From: Rhizobiaceae bacterium
Lineage (GTDB): Bacteria; Pseudomonadota; Alphaproteobacteria; Rhizobiales; Rhizobiaceae
Assembly (NCBI GenBank): GCA_023953905.1
Contig: JAMLJA010000026.1
Coordinates: 1-50,019, forward strand
Reading direction: 5' to 3'
DNA: 50,019 nucleotides
Positions 16,574-25,223 of this stretch are shown here, in pieces. Positions within the stretch are counted from its first letter, which is position 1; every line of letters begins with the position of its first letter. Below the pieces are notes generated by a model. That model was not told the origin of the DNA. It saw only the letters and a list, made by a program, of their open reading frames with translations, and searched no databases. The translations under genes and the position numbers were made by a program.

Positions 16574-16619
16574 GATAAAATTATCGCAACGAAAAACAAA
16601 GGCAATTTGTGTTTATCGC
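16574..16619. promoter_or_regulatory. Possible OxyR-binding region (oxyR/katG)
   Basis: The palindrome GATAAAATTATC (16574-16585) abuts the oxyR start codon, and TTATCGC recurs at 16581-16587 and 16613-16619, exactly 32 bases (about three helical turns) apart. This spacing would suit a LysR tetramer. No classical E. coli OxyR consensus is apparent, so the assignment is inference from position and periodicity. Confidence 0.4.
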
Positions 16620-16630
16620 CGAGTGCCTCT

Positions 16631-16651
16631 AGTTTGGAAGAATTCCAAACT
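16631..16651. promoter_or_regulatory. Perfect 9-bp inverted repeat upstream of katG
   Basis: AGTTTGGAA-GAA-TTCCAAACT is a perfect palindrome with a 3-base centre, 100 bases before katG. Its TTTGGAAnnnTTCCAAA core resembles the ICE box recognised by Irr, a Fur-superfamily iron/haem regulator of Rhizobiales (TTTAGAA-like halves). KatG needs haem, so iron/haem control would make sense, but this is inference. Confidence 0.45.
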
Positions 16652-16750
16652 GGAGGCGATTGCCACTGCCGAATTGGGGCTTTGGACGTCGCGAGCGCTG
16701 CTCGATGGCACTCCAGAGGGTTTAGACATTTGATCGGAGACTGATGAGCA

Positions 16751-18946
16751 ATGGACGTAACTGAAACGAGCACGGGGAAATGTCCCGTGGTGCACACTGC
16801 CGCTGGCGGAACGACCAACAAGGATTGGTGGCCGAACCAGCTGAATCTCAAGATGCTTCACCAGAACTCCGCGCTGTCCAATCCGATGGGCACCGCTTTC
16901 AACTATGCCGAGGAATTCAAGAAGCTCGACTACGAAGGGCTGAAGAAGGATCTTCAGGCGCTGATGACCGATTCTCAGGATTGGTGGCCGGCTGACTTCG
17001 GACACTACGGGCCCCTTTTCATCCGCATGGCATGGCACAGCGCCGGCACCTATCGCATGGGTGATGGCCGCGGCGGCGCAGGCACCGGACAGCAGCGCTT
17101 TGCGCCGTTGAACAGCTGGCCTGACAATGTGAATCTGGACAAGGCGCGCCGTCTGCTCTGGCCGATCAAGCAGAAATATGGCGACAAGATCTCGTGGGCC
17201 GATTTGATGATCCTCACGGGCAACGTTGCGCTTGAGTCCATGGGCTTCAAGACCTTTGGCTTCGCAGGCGGCCGCGCGGATGTGTGGGAGCCGGAAGAAG
17301 ACATCTACTGGGGCGCCGAAAAGACGTGGCTCGGGACCGACAAGCGCTACACGGGCGAACGCGATCTCGACAATCCGCTGGCTGCGACCACGATGGGTCT
17401 TATCTACGTCAATCCGGAAGGGCCGGAAGGCAATCCAGATCCAATCGCTGCGGCCAAGGACATACGCGAGACATTCGCCCGTATGGCGATGAACGACGAG
17501 GAGACTGTCGCTCTGATTGCCGGAGGTCACACCTTCGGCAAGACACATGGTGCAGGGGACGCCGGACTGATCGGTCGTGAGCCCGAGGCATCGGGTCTGG
17601 AAGAGCAGGGTCTTGGCTGGACGAGCCGCTATGGTTCGGGCAGTGGCGCGGATGCCATCACCAGCGGCCTGGAAGTCATCTGGACCTCGACACCGACACG
17701 GTGGAGCAACAATTTCTTCTGGAACCTGTTTGGCTACGACTGGGAACTGACGAAGAGCCCGGCAGGTGCGAACCAGTGGACGCCCAAGAACGGCGGCGGC
17801 GCCAACACTATCCCAGACCCCTTTGACAAGACGAAACGCCGCGCACCGACCATGCTGACGACGGACCTCTCGCTTCGTCTCGATCCGGAGTATGAGAAGA
17901 TCTCGCGCCGCTTCTTCGAAGATCCTGAGGCTTTTGCCGATGCGTTTGCCCGCGCTTGGTTCAAGCTTACACATCGCGACATGGGACCCCGCGCGCGCTA
18001 CATCGGGCCGGAAGTGCCTGCCGAAGAGCTGATCTGGCAGGATCCGGTGCCTGCGGTAGATCATCCGCTGATCGACGACGCAGATATTTCCGCGCTCAAG
18101 CAGAAGATCCTCCAGTCCGGGCTCTCGATCTCTGATCTCGTGTCGACGGCGTGGGCTTCCGCATCCACCTTCCGCGGATCCGACATGCGTGGCGGTGCAA
18201 ATGGCGCTCGCATCCGTCTTGCGCCGCAGAAGGATTGGGAGGTCAATCAGCCTGCCGAACTTGCAAGGATTCTCGATATCTACGAAGGCATCCGCACGTC
18301 CTTCAACGAAGCTCAGACGAACGGCAAGAAGGTTTCGCTGGCCGATCTGATCGTGCTTGGTGGCGGCGCGGCGGTCGAAGCGGCGGCACGGAAGGCGGGA
18401 AGCGACGTTGTCGTTCCCTTTACGCCGGGTCGCACCGACGCAACGCCTGAGCAGACGGATGCGGATTCGTTTTCCGTGCTGGAGCCTTTCGCGGACGGTT
18501 TCCGCAACTATCAGAAGCCCGGCCTGAGCGTTCCCGCCGAAGCCCTTCTGGTTGACAAGGCGCAGCTTTTGACGCTCACGGCACCAGAAATGACCGTGCT
18601 CGTTGGCGGACTTCGTGTGCTCGGCGCGAATGCCGGCAAGACGGCTCACGGCGTGCTGACGGATCGCCCGGAAACTCTGTCGACTGATTTCTTCACCAAT
18701 CTGCTCGACATGAAGACTGTTTGGAAGGCTGCATCGCCCGCAGAGGATACGTTTGAGGGCCGTGACCGGGCGACGGGCGAACTCAAGTGGACCGGAACAC
18801 GCGTGGATCTCGTTTTCGGCTCCAACTCGCAACTGCGTGCGCTTGCAGAGGTCTACGCCTGTGCGGGTTCGCAGGAGAAGTTCGTTGCGGACTTCGTCGC
18901 CGCCTGGACGAAGGTCATGAATGCAGATCGTTTTGATCTGGCCTGA
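16751..18946 (+). CDS. katG: Bifunctional catalase-peroxidase KatG
   Basis: A 731-aa haem enzyme that dismutes hydrogen peroxide and also has peroxidase activity. Two duplicated peroxidase domains are evident. In the catalytic N-terminal half: distal RMAWHSAGTYR (Arg, Trp, His), the Tyr of GLIYVNPEGP and the Met of RMAMNDEE that with the Trp form the Met-Tyr-Trp adduct, and the proximal His in GGHTFGKTHG. The C-terminal half contains SDMRGGANGARIRL. The ATG follows GGAGA (16736-16740). Its divergent partner oxyR is the probable activator. A good terminator follows at 19011. Confidence 0.97.
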   Translation: MDVTETSTGKCPVVHTAAGGTTNKDWWPNQLNLKMLHQNSALSNPMGTAFNYAEEFKKLDYEGLKKDLQALMTDSQDWWPADFGHYGPLFIRMAWHSAGTYRMGDGRGGAGTGQQRFAPLNSWPDNVNLDKARRLLWPIKQKYGDKISWADLMILTGNVALESMGFKTFGFAGGRADVWEPEEDIYWGAEKTWLGTDKRYTGERDLDNPLAATTMGLIYVNPEGPEGNPDPIAAAKDIRETFARMAMNDEETVALIAGGHTFGKTHGAGDAGLIGREPEASGLEEQGLGWTSRYGSGSGADAITSGLEVIWTSTPTRWSNNFFWNLFGYDWELTKSPAGANQWTPKNGGGANTIPDPFDKTKRRAPTMLTTDLSLRLDPEYEKISRRFFEDPEAFADAFARAWFKLTHRDMGPRARYIGPEVPAEELIWQDPVPAVDHPLIDDADISALKQKILQSGLSISDLVSTAWASASTFRGSDMRGGANGARIRLAPQKDWEVNQPAELARILDIYEGIRTSFNEAQTNGKKVSLADLIVLGGGAAVEAAARKAGSDVVVPFTPGRTDATPEQTDADSFSVLEPFADGFRNYQKPGLSVPAEALLVDKAQLLTLTAPEMTVLVGGLRVLGANAGKTAHGVLTDRPETLSTDFFTNLLDMKTVWKAASPAEDTFEGRDRATGELKWTGTRVDLVFGSNSQLRALAEVYACAGSQEKFVADFVAAWTKVMNADRFDLA

Positions 18947-19010
18947 TTGTCGCGGTTGAGGTCTGGCCGCAGGGATGCGGAGCGGGCCTTCGCTGGACAG
19001 TAGAGAACGA

Positions 19011-19037
19011 GGGCGCGGCGACTGTCGCGCCCTTTTC
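19011..19037 (+). terminator. Rho-independent terminator of katG
   Basis: GGGCGCG (19011-19017) pairs perfectly with CGCGCCC (19026-19032) around an 8-base loop, followed by TTTTCTT. It lies 65 bases after the katG stop and before rsmB. Confidence 0.8.
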
Positions 19038-19139
19038 TTGTTTGCAGCGTCGTGCATGCGGCCGAGTTTCAGCTTGCCCGTCCGGCATGAGGCGACTACC
19101 TAGGCTTCGAACGGGTCAACCGAAACGGGAATACCGAAG

Positions 19140-20426
19140 ATGAGACTGGGCGGACGACTGGCGGCTGCCATCGAAGTGCTTGACGACATAGAGCGGCGGC
19201 ATCGCCCCGTTGCGGATGCGTTGAGAGATTGGGGGCTCTCCCATCGCTTTGCCGGCGCCGGTGATCGCTCGGCCATCGGAAACATTGTCTATGACGCGTT
19301 GCGCCGAAAGCGATCCGCCGGCTGGCTGCTTGATAGCGATACGCCCCGCGCTCTTGGCTTTGGAGCGCTCCTGGTCGAGGAATCGCTCGCTCCAGACGAT
19401 CTCAACGCACAGATTGTAGGCGACCGTTTTGCGCCAGAACCGCTGAGCGAGACCGAGATTGCGACCGTTACGGCGCAACGAAACGCATCGCCGCCGGATG
19501 CAGTCGGCGCCGATTGCCCAGACTGGTGCACCGCACTGATGCAGCAGGCCTATGGCGAGGATTGGGTGGCCGAGGCCGCGGCGCTTTCAAAGCGGCCCCC
19601 GCTCGATCTGCGGGTCAATGGGCTCAAGGCGGATCAGGACAAGGTTATCGGAGCGCTGGAGGGAACATCGGTCGCTCCGGCACAGCTCGCGCCAATGGGT
19701 TTGCGGATCCCGCCGATCGAAGGCTATGGCCGCCATCCGAACGTGCAGGTCGAACCGGCGTTCCAGCAGGGCTGGTTCGAGGTGCAGGATGAAGGGTCGC
19801 AGATCGTTGCCGATCTCGCAGGCGCGCGACCTGGAATGCAGGTTCTGGACTTCTGCGCCGGGGCTGGGGGCAAGACGCTCGCGCTTGCCGCTTCCATGCG
19901 CAACGAGGGACGAATTGTCGCCTACGATGCTGAAAAGCAGCGTCTTGCGCCGATATTCGAGCGCATGCGTCGCTCAGACGTGACGAATGTCGAAGTCGCA
20001 AGCCGTCTTGGAACGCTCGAAGAGTATCGCGGAAGTTTCGACCTGGTACTCGTGGACGCTCCCTGTACGGGCAGCGGTACATGGCGGCGCCGACCCGATA
20101 CCAAATGGCGGCTCTCAGATCGACAGCTTGATGTCCGGCGGGGTGAACAGTCGGAAATCCTTGAGCGCGCCTCGGCTTTCGTGCGGCCCGGTGGAGTGCT
20201 CGTCTACATCACATGTTCCGTATTCGATGCGGAGAATTCTGACCAGATTGCCCGGTTTCTGGACGGTGCTTCGGGATGGACCCCGCTGGATCATGAGGCG
20301 CTATGGGACGAACGCTATCCCGGAAAGCGTGACCGCGTCCGGGTGTCGGCAGGAGGAGGAGTCAGGCTGTCCCCACTTCGAACGGGCACGGATGGGTTCT
20401 ATTTCGCAGCCTTGCAGAAAGTCTGA
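19140..20426 (+). CDS. rsmB: 16S rRNA m5C967 methyltransferase RsmB (NOL1/NOP2/sun family)
   Basis: A 428-aa protein: N-terminal NusB-like region (~1-140) and a C-terminal Rossmann methyltransferase. Visible: SAM motif VLDFCAGAGGKTLALAA, motif IV DAPCTGSGTWRRRPDTKW with its Cys, and motif VI YITCSVFDAENSDQ with the nucleophilic Cys. Rhizobiales usually carry this gene near guaB/guaA, as here. The exact target base (C967) is from family knowledge. The N-terminus is rather short compared with E. coli RsmB, as is typical for alphaproteobacterial versions. Confidence 0.88.
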   Translation: MRLGGRLAAAIEVLDDIERRHRPVADALRDWGLSHRFAGAGDRSAIGNIVYDALRRKRSAGWLLDSDTPRALGFGALLVEESLAPDDLNAQIVGDRFAPEPLSETEIATVTAQRNASPPDAVGADCPDWCTALMQQAYGEDWVAEAAALSKRPPLDLRVNGLKADQDKVIGALEGTSVAPAQLAPMGLRIPPIEGYGRHPNVQVEPAFQQGWFEVQDEGSQIVADLAGARPGMQVLDFCAGAGGKTLALAASMRNEGRIVAYDAEKQRLAPIFERMRRSDVTNVEVASRLGTLEEYRGSFDLVLVDAPCTGSGTWRRRPDTKWRLSDRQLDVRRGEQSEILERASAFVRPGGVLVYITCSVFDAENSDQIARFLDGASGWTPLDHEALWDERYPGKRDRVRVSAGGGVRLSPLRTGTDGFYFAALQKV

Positions 20427-20497
20427 GCGACGGGACAGTTGACGTTCTGGCGCTGGGCTCCAGTTAGTAGCGCACACTCGAAACTGGGCTGCCCAGC

Positions 20498-20950
20498 ATG
20501 AAACGACCCTTCGCCCTCATCGGATTCCTCGTGCTCGTCCTTGGAGGCGGCATGATCATCGGTTTTATCAGCCAGCCCGGCGAATGGTATGCGGCACTGG
20601 AAAAGCCGCCCTTCAATCCGCCAAACTGGATTTTCGCGCCTGTCTGGTCATCGCTCTACGTTCTCATAGCGATTGCCGGATACAGAACCTGGGTCTCGTA
20701 TCCGGCGAGTTCCGCGATGCGCCTCTGGATCGTTCAACTCGTTCTGAACTTCCTCTGGACGCCAATTTTCTTCACCCTGCATCTGCCCGGAGCAGCGCTT
20801 GTCGTTCTTCTTCTGATGCTAGCAAGCATTGTTGGCTTTATCGCGGCTTGCGGACCGCAGGACCGGGCTTCGGCCTTGCTGTTTCTGCCATATGCCTTGT
20901 GGGTCGCGTTTGCAGGCGCGCTCAACGCCGCCATTTGGTGGCTGAACTGA
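20498..20950 (+). CDS. tspO: TspO/MBR-family membrane protein
   Basis: A 150-aa protein with five hydrophobic helices, the normal TspO length. Conserved features: GWYAALEKPPFNPPNWIFAP-type segment (here begins EWYAAL), WSSLYVLIAIAGY, WIVQLVLNFLWTPIFF and ALWVAFAGALNAAIWWLN. TspO proteins bind and help degrade or move porphyrins and modulate stress responses in alphaproteobacteria. It lies 71 bases after rsmB and just upstream of a thioesterase, with no evident functional link. Confidence 0.93.
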   Translation: MKRPFALIGFLVLVLGGGMIIGFISQPGEWYAALEKPPFNPPNWIFAPVWSSLYVLIAIAGYRTWVSYPASSAMRLWIVQLVLNFLWTPIFFTLHLPGAALVVLLLMLASIVGFIAACGPQDRASALLFLPYALWVAFAGALNAAIWWLN

Positions 20951-21021
20951 CATTCGACACCGGCTAAAGGTCGTTGCACGGCTTCGCTGCCTTTGTCATA
21001 AGCGGCGAAAGGAAGAATGCG

Positions 21022-21480
21022 ATGGCCGCCCGAAACGAACCCAGTATCGACTATGAAGAACGCGTGCGCTCCTCCTTTGCGCGGCAGGCAATCATGCGCA
21101 CGATCGGTGCGGAATTGACGCTGGTGACGCCGGGCATCGTCGAGATCGAGATGCCATTCTCCGCTGAACTCACCCAGCAACATGGCTTCCTGCATGCGGG
21201 CGTTATCTCGGCGGCACTGGATTCTGCGTGCGGCTATGCCGCATTTTCGCTGATGCCAGCAGACGCGGCTGTCCTGACGATCGAATTCAAGGTCAATCTG
21301 CTCGCGCCCGGAAAGGGAGAGCGCTTTCTGTTCCGCGGTTCGGTTACCAAGCCCGGCAGGACGATTGTCGTGGCGGACGGGCAAGCCTATGCGATCGGCG
21401 TCGACGGCGACGCCAAGCTCATCGCCACAATGACGGGGACCATGATGACGGTGCTTGGCCGGGAAGGCATCGAAGGCTGA
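21022..21480 (+). CDS. PaaI-type hotdog-fold thioesterase (copy 1)
   Basis: A 152-aa acyl-CoA thioesterase of the 4HBT/PaaI superfamily. The catalytic-region motif LTQQHGFLHAGVISAALDSACG carries the HGG-like loop and the acidic residue on the long helix; TIEFKVNLLAPGKG follows. The substrate is unknown. The ATG at 21022 is chosen because AGGAAG lies 6 bases upstream; the frame is open to 20974. A paralogue with the same layout lies at 46314. Confidence 0.85.
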   Translation: MAARNEPSIDYEERVRSSFARQAIMRTIGAELTLVTPGIVEIEMPFSAELTQQHGFLHAGVISAALDSACGYAAFSLMPADAAVLTIEFKVNLLAPGKGERFLFRGSVTKPGRTIVVADGQAYAIGVDGDAKLIATMTGTMMTVLGREGIEG

Positions 21481-21620
21481 GCGCCTGCGCGGATTGTCGC
21501 CATCGTCCATATCTCACGATCGGCCATTGTATGCTGCCTGGTCAGTCGCTAAATCCCCGGCATCCAGACACATTGCCCGTCGGCAAGCCATTGGACAGTT
21601 GAGTTTTCAAGGGATTTCTC

Positions 21621-22268
21621 GTGCCGCCACTTGCTACGCTCTCGGGACGACGCGTCCTCTTCGTGATGGCCACCGAGGCCGAATACGGGCCTCACCTGCA
21701 GCGTATGTTCACGCCGCTGATGACGGGCGTGGGTCCGGTCGAGGCAGGCGTAAGGCTCGCCGCCGCGCTTGCTGAACTCAAATGTCGCGGCACGCTGCCC
21801 GATCTTGTTGTCTCGCTGGGATCAGCCGGCAGCCGCCGTTTGAAGAGAACCGAGATCTTTCAGGTTTCGTCGGTCATCTACCGCGACATGGATGCGTCAG
21901 CTTTCGGCTTTGAAAAGCACACGACACCCTATCTTAATTTGCCTGCGACCCTTGAGATTCCCCATCGTATTCCCGGCATCGCCGAGGCGAGCACGTCGAC
22001 AGGCGGCACCGTCATTGCCGGAGGTGTCTTCGACGATATTGCTGAGGACATGGTCGAGATGGAGACATTCGCCTGCTTACGTGCCTGTCATCTGTTTGGT
22101 GTTCCCCTCATCGGCCTGCGCGGAATCTCGGATGGCGATACCGATGTTTCGGGCGTGCACGACTGGGAAGAATATCTGCACGTGCTCGACGAGAAGCTGG
22201 CCGCGGCCATTGAGCGGCTTGAAGTGGCCATTGCCGATGGCTTGCTGGACGGAGCCGTCAACGCATAG
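21621..22268 (+). CDS. MTA/SAH nucleosidase-like phosphorylase-superfamily protein
   Basis: A 215-aa PNP/UDP-family protein related to 5'-methylthioadenosine/S-adenosylhomocysteine nucleosidase, which recycles adenine from MTA and SAH. Visible: VLFVMATEAEYG at the N-terminus, GVGPVEAGVRLAAAL, VVSLGSAGS, DMVEMETFACLRAC (the nucleoside-binding M-E motif) and LRGISDGD (the conserved Asp). The GTG start at 21621 follows AAGGGA. It lies 55 bases before guaA on the same strand, an association with purine metabolism. Confidence 0.8.
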   Translation: MPPLATLSGRRVLFVMATEAEYGPHLQRMFTPLMTGVGPVEAGVRLAAALAELKCRGTLPDLVVSLGSAGSRRLKRTEIFQVSSVIYRDMDASAFGFEKHTTPYLNLPATLEIPHRIPGIAEASTSTGGTVIAGGVFDDIAEDMVEMETFACLRACHLFGVPLIGLRGISDGDTDVSGVHDWEEYLHVLDEKLAAAIERLEVAIADGLLDGAVNA

Positions 22269-22323
22269 CTGTCAGGCAAAGAGTCCCATTGCGCCGAATC
22301 TGTTCTTTCTTTAAAGGCCCGCC

Positions 22324-23886
22324 ATGAAGAACGTCGCGCATCCAGATACCGTCCTCATCATCGATTTTGGCAGCCAGGTCACGCAGCTGATCGCTCGTCG
22401 CGTGCGCGAGACCGGGATATATTCCGAGATCGTTCCTTTTCAACTGGCCGACGAGGCGTTCACACGTCTGAAGCCCAGGGCGGTCATCCTTTCAGGTAGC
22501 CCTGCGTCGACAATAGATATCGGCAGCCCGCGCGTCCCGGAGGCCGTGTTCGATTCTGGGGTACCGGTGCTGGGAATCTGCTATGGCGAGCAGACCATGT
22601 GCGCCCAACTGGGTGGCAAGGTGGAAGCCGGCCACGACAGGGAGTTCGGCCGCGCTTTCCTCGAGGTGAAGGAAGACAGCGCGCTCTTCGATGGGGTGTG
22701 GGCCAAGGGCACCCGCCATCAGGTGTGGATGAGCCATGGCGATCGCGTCACCGCCATCCCGCCCGGGTTCAGAGTGATTGGTACCTCGACAGGTGCGCCT
22801 TACGCTGCCATCGCCGACGAAGACAGAAAGTTCTACGCGGTTCAGTTCCATCCCGAGGTCGTTCATACGCCCGACGGGGCGAAGCTCCTGCGCAATTTCG
22901 TGCAGAAGATTGCTGGTATCGAAGGCGACTGGTCCATGTCGGCCTATCGGGCCAATGCGGTCGAGTCGATCCGCAAGCAGGTCGGCAAGGGCAAGGTCAT
23001 CTGCGCGCTTTCGGGCGGCGTCGATTCCTCGGTTGCAGCTCTGCTCATTCATGAGGCTGTCGGTGAGCAACTCACCTGTATCCTCGTCGACCACGGCCTG
23101 ATGCGCAAGAAAGAGGCGGCCGATGTCGTCGCCATGTTCCGTGAACACTATAATCTGTCGCTCATTCTCGTTGACGCCTCGGATCGCTTCATCTCAGCGC
23201 TTGAGGGAGAAACCGACCCCGAGAAGAAGCGCAAGACGATCGGTCGCCTTTTCATCGAGGTCTTCGAGGAGGAAGCCAGCAAGCTGGGCGGCGCCGATTT
23301 CCTTGCCCAGGGTACACTCTATCCCGATGTCATCGAGAGCGTCTCTTTCACCGGCGGCCCATCGGTAACAATCAAGTCGCACCACAATGTCGGCGGTCTG
23401 CCTGACCGCATGAACATGAAGCTCGTCGAACCGCTCCGCGAGCTGTTCAAGGACGAGGTTCGCGTGCTTGGCAAGGAACTCGGCCTGCCGGACTCGTTCA
23501 TCGGTCGCCATCCCTTTCCCGGCCCGGGTCTCGCGATCCGCTGCCCGGGCGGTGTCACGCGCGAAAAGCTCGAAATCCTGCGCGAGGCTGATGCGATCTA
23601 TCTGGACGAAATCCGCAAGGCCGGCCTTTACGACGCGATCTGGCAGGCATTTGCCGTTCTGCTTCCTGTGCAGACCGTCGGCGTGATGGGCGACGGACGA
23701 ACTTATGAGTTTGTCTGCGCGTTGCGCGCCGTGACATCGGTGGACGGCATGACTGCCGATTTCTACCACTACGACATGAACTTTCTTGGCAACGCTGCCA
23801 CTCGTATCATCAATGAAGTGCGTGGCATCAACCGCGTCGTCTACGACGTCACGTCGAAGCCGCCGGGCACCATAGAGTGGGAATGA
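22324..23886 (+). CDS. guaA: GMP synthase (glutamine-hydrolysing)
   Basis: Converts XMP to GMP using glutamine and ATP. The 520-aa protein has an N-terminal class I glutaminase (Cys in GICYGEQTMC, His-Glu in QFHPEV), the ATP-pyrophosphatase P-loop SGGVDSSVAALL at about residue 230, and the C-terminal dimerisation domain ending in DVTSKPPGTIEWE. All catalytic residues are present. The extreme 3' end of guaA is a known integration target of P4-type integrases, and a broken one begins 291 bases downstream. Confidence 0.98.
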   Translation: MKNVAHPDTVLIIDFGSQVTQLIARRVRETGIYSEIVPFQLADEAFTRLKPRAVILSGSPASTIDIGSPRVPEAVFDSGVPVLGICYGEQTMCAQLGGKVEAGHDREFGRAFLEVKEDSALFDGVWAKGTRHQVWMSHGDRVTAIPPGFRVIGTSTGAPYAAIADEDRKFYAVQFHPEVVHTPDGAKLLRNFVQKIAGIEGDWSMSAYRANAVESIRKQVGKGKVICALSGGVDSSVAALLIHEAVGEQLTCILVDHGLMRKKEAADVVAMFREHYNLSLILVDASDRFISALEGETDPEKKRKTIGRLFIEVFEEEASKLGGADFLAQGTLYPDVIESVSFTGGPSVTIKSHHNVGGLPDRMNMKLVEPLRELFKDEVRVLGKELGLPDSFIGRHPFPGPGLAIRCPGGVTREKLEILREADAIYLDEIRKAGLYDAIWQAFAVLLPVQTVGVMGDGRTYEFVCALRAVTSVDGMTADFYHYDMNFLGNAATRIINEVRGINRVVYDVTSKPPGTIEWE

Positions 23887-24050
23887 TTCAGGCCCCGCCG
23901 AACGCCGCCGATTTTACACTGAAGTACGATATAACCAACTGAAAACAAAAATAAATTCTGTCTCTGCCTATCGACATCTATCGGTGGGCATAGATGGTGT
24001 TTGGCAGCCTCGTTGACGGGCCTCGCCCCCATTGATCAACCGGAAAAACG

Positions 24051-24094
24051 AAAGTACCGTCAGGAGCAATGAGGCTCATGACGGTACTTTTTTT
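24051..24094. repeat. 12-bp inverted repeat with T-run (AAAGTACCGTCA)
   Basis: AAAGTACCGTCA (24051-24062) and TGACGGTACTTT (24079-24090) form a perfect 12-bp stem extended by an inner GAGC/GCTC pair, and the right arm runs into seven Ts. It works on paper as a rho-independent terminator for rightward transcription from guaA, or as an integrase/excisionase arm site. A third copy of the arm is at 24151-24162. Confidence 0.6.
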
Positions 24095-24150
24095 GATATA
24101 AGCCGCTGAATTATAAGCGCTTTCAACGCCATAGGCCTCCAAAAACCGCG

Positions 24151-24162
24151 TGACGGTACTTT
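24151..24162. repeat. Third copy of the TGACGGTACTTT repeat
   Basis: Identical to the right arm of the hairpin at 24051-24090, in direct orientation to it, and 16 bases before the integrase ATG. Three copies within 112 bases upstream of an integrase suggest binding sites for a recombination protein; this is inference. Confidence 0.5.
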
Positions 24163-24177
24163 TCCGCAAGGCCCTAA

Positions 24178-25223
24178 ATGTTGACCGATGCAGCACTCAA
24201 GTGCTTGAAACCAAAAGACAAAATGTAAAAGGTATCTGATCGTGACGGCATGTATGTGCGCGTTGCACCGTCGGGCGCCATCTCGTTCAGGCTCGACTAC
24301 CGGCTGAACGGCAGGCGGGAGACTGTCTACCTCGGTAGGTATGCCCGTGACGGGATATCGCTCGCCAGGGCTCGCGAGCTATGCATCGACGCCCGTCGGG
24401 CGATCGCCGAGGGACGGTCCCCTGCCATCGAAAAGCAGAGGGAGAAGCGCCGGATCAAGGAAGCAAAAAGCTTCGGCGAATTCGGCGAGAAGTGGCTGAC
24501 CAATGCGACCATGGCCGACAGCACGCGAGCGATGCGCCGCTCGATCTACGAGCGGGACATCCTGCCGACGTTCCGCAATCGGCTGCTGACGGAAATCACG
24601 CCCGAAGATCTCCGCACGATGTGCGACAAGGTGAAGAAGCGAGGAGCGCCGGCCACGGCGGTCCATGTCCGCGACATCGTGAAGCTGGTTTTCGCCTTCG
24701 CGAAGCTGCACGGGGAGAAGGTGTCGAACCCCGCCGAAGAGGTCGGGTCTGCCTCGATCGCGACGTTCGTTCGGAAGGACCGTTCGCTCTCGCCCGCAGA
24801 AATTCGAGTGATGCTCGGCCAGCTAGAGCATGTGGCGACGCTGCCCACTATTCGGCTGGGTCCGAAGCTGATCCTGCTCACGATGGTCCGCAAGAGCGAG
24901 CTGCAGGACGCGGTGTGGGATGAGGTCGACTTCGAGAATGCCGTGTGGTCGATCCCGAAGGAGCGGATGAAGCGCTCCAAGCCGCACAACGTCCATCTGT
25001 GCGAACAGTCGCTCGACATTCTCGTCGCGCTCAAGACCTGTGCTGGCAATTCGCGCCACCTGCTGCCCTCGCGCTACGATGCGGATGCGCCGATGTCGCG
25101 CGCGACCTTCAATCGCGTCACCACGGCGGTCGTCGTGCAAGCTAAGAAGGCGGGTCTGCCGCTGGAGCCGTTCACCGTGCATGATCTTCGCCGCACGGGC
25201 TCGACGCTGCTCAATGTGTCCGG
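24178..25223 (+). pseudogene. P4-type tyrosine integrase, nonsense-mutated and 3'-truncated
   Basis: The frame from ATG 24178 (MLTDAALKCLKPKDKM) is interrupted by TAA at 24226-24228, exactly where the family has a Tyr (DKMYKVSDRDG), and continues as a normal integrase: DUF4102 N-terminal arm-binding domain (YVRVAPSGAISFRLDYRL, YLGRYARDGISLARAR), core-binding domain, and catalytic-domain motifs including an R in LTMVRKSELQDAVWDEVD and HDLRRTGSTLLN. It stops matching after NVSG at ~25223, where bioB sequence begins, so the C-terminal ~60 residues with the nucleophilic Tyr are missing. It cannot be functional. P4-type integrases drive genomic islands, and the position after guaA fits a known target. 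Confidence 0.88.

Larger units (their letters stand above)
23887..24177. other. Region between guaA and island integrase
   Basis: This AT-richer 291-base stretch begins an abrupt composition change. It contains the GTACCGTCA repeats described separately and no believable coding frame. If the island integrated at guaA, the left attachment core should lie at or near the guaA stop; the right copy is outside the window, so the boundaries cannot be defined here. Confidence 0.4.

Noticed and set aside
16613..19057. An 814-codon open frame antisense to katG
   Set aside because: It is the mirror of katG's codon bias in a GC-rich genome; its translation is rich in Arg/His/Cys with no family likeness, while katG is certain.
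23887..24177. A tRNA gene as attachment site beside the integrase
   Set aside because: No cloverleaf or T-loop sequence is visible; the guaA 3' end is the more likely target.
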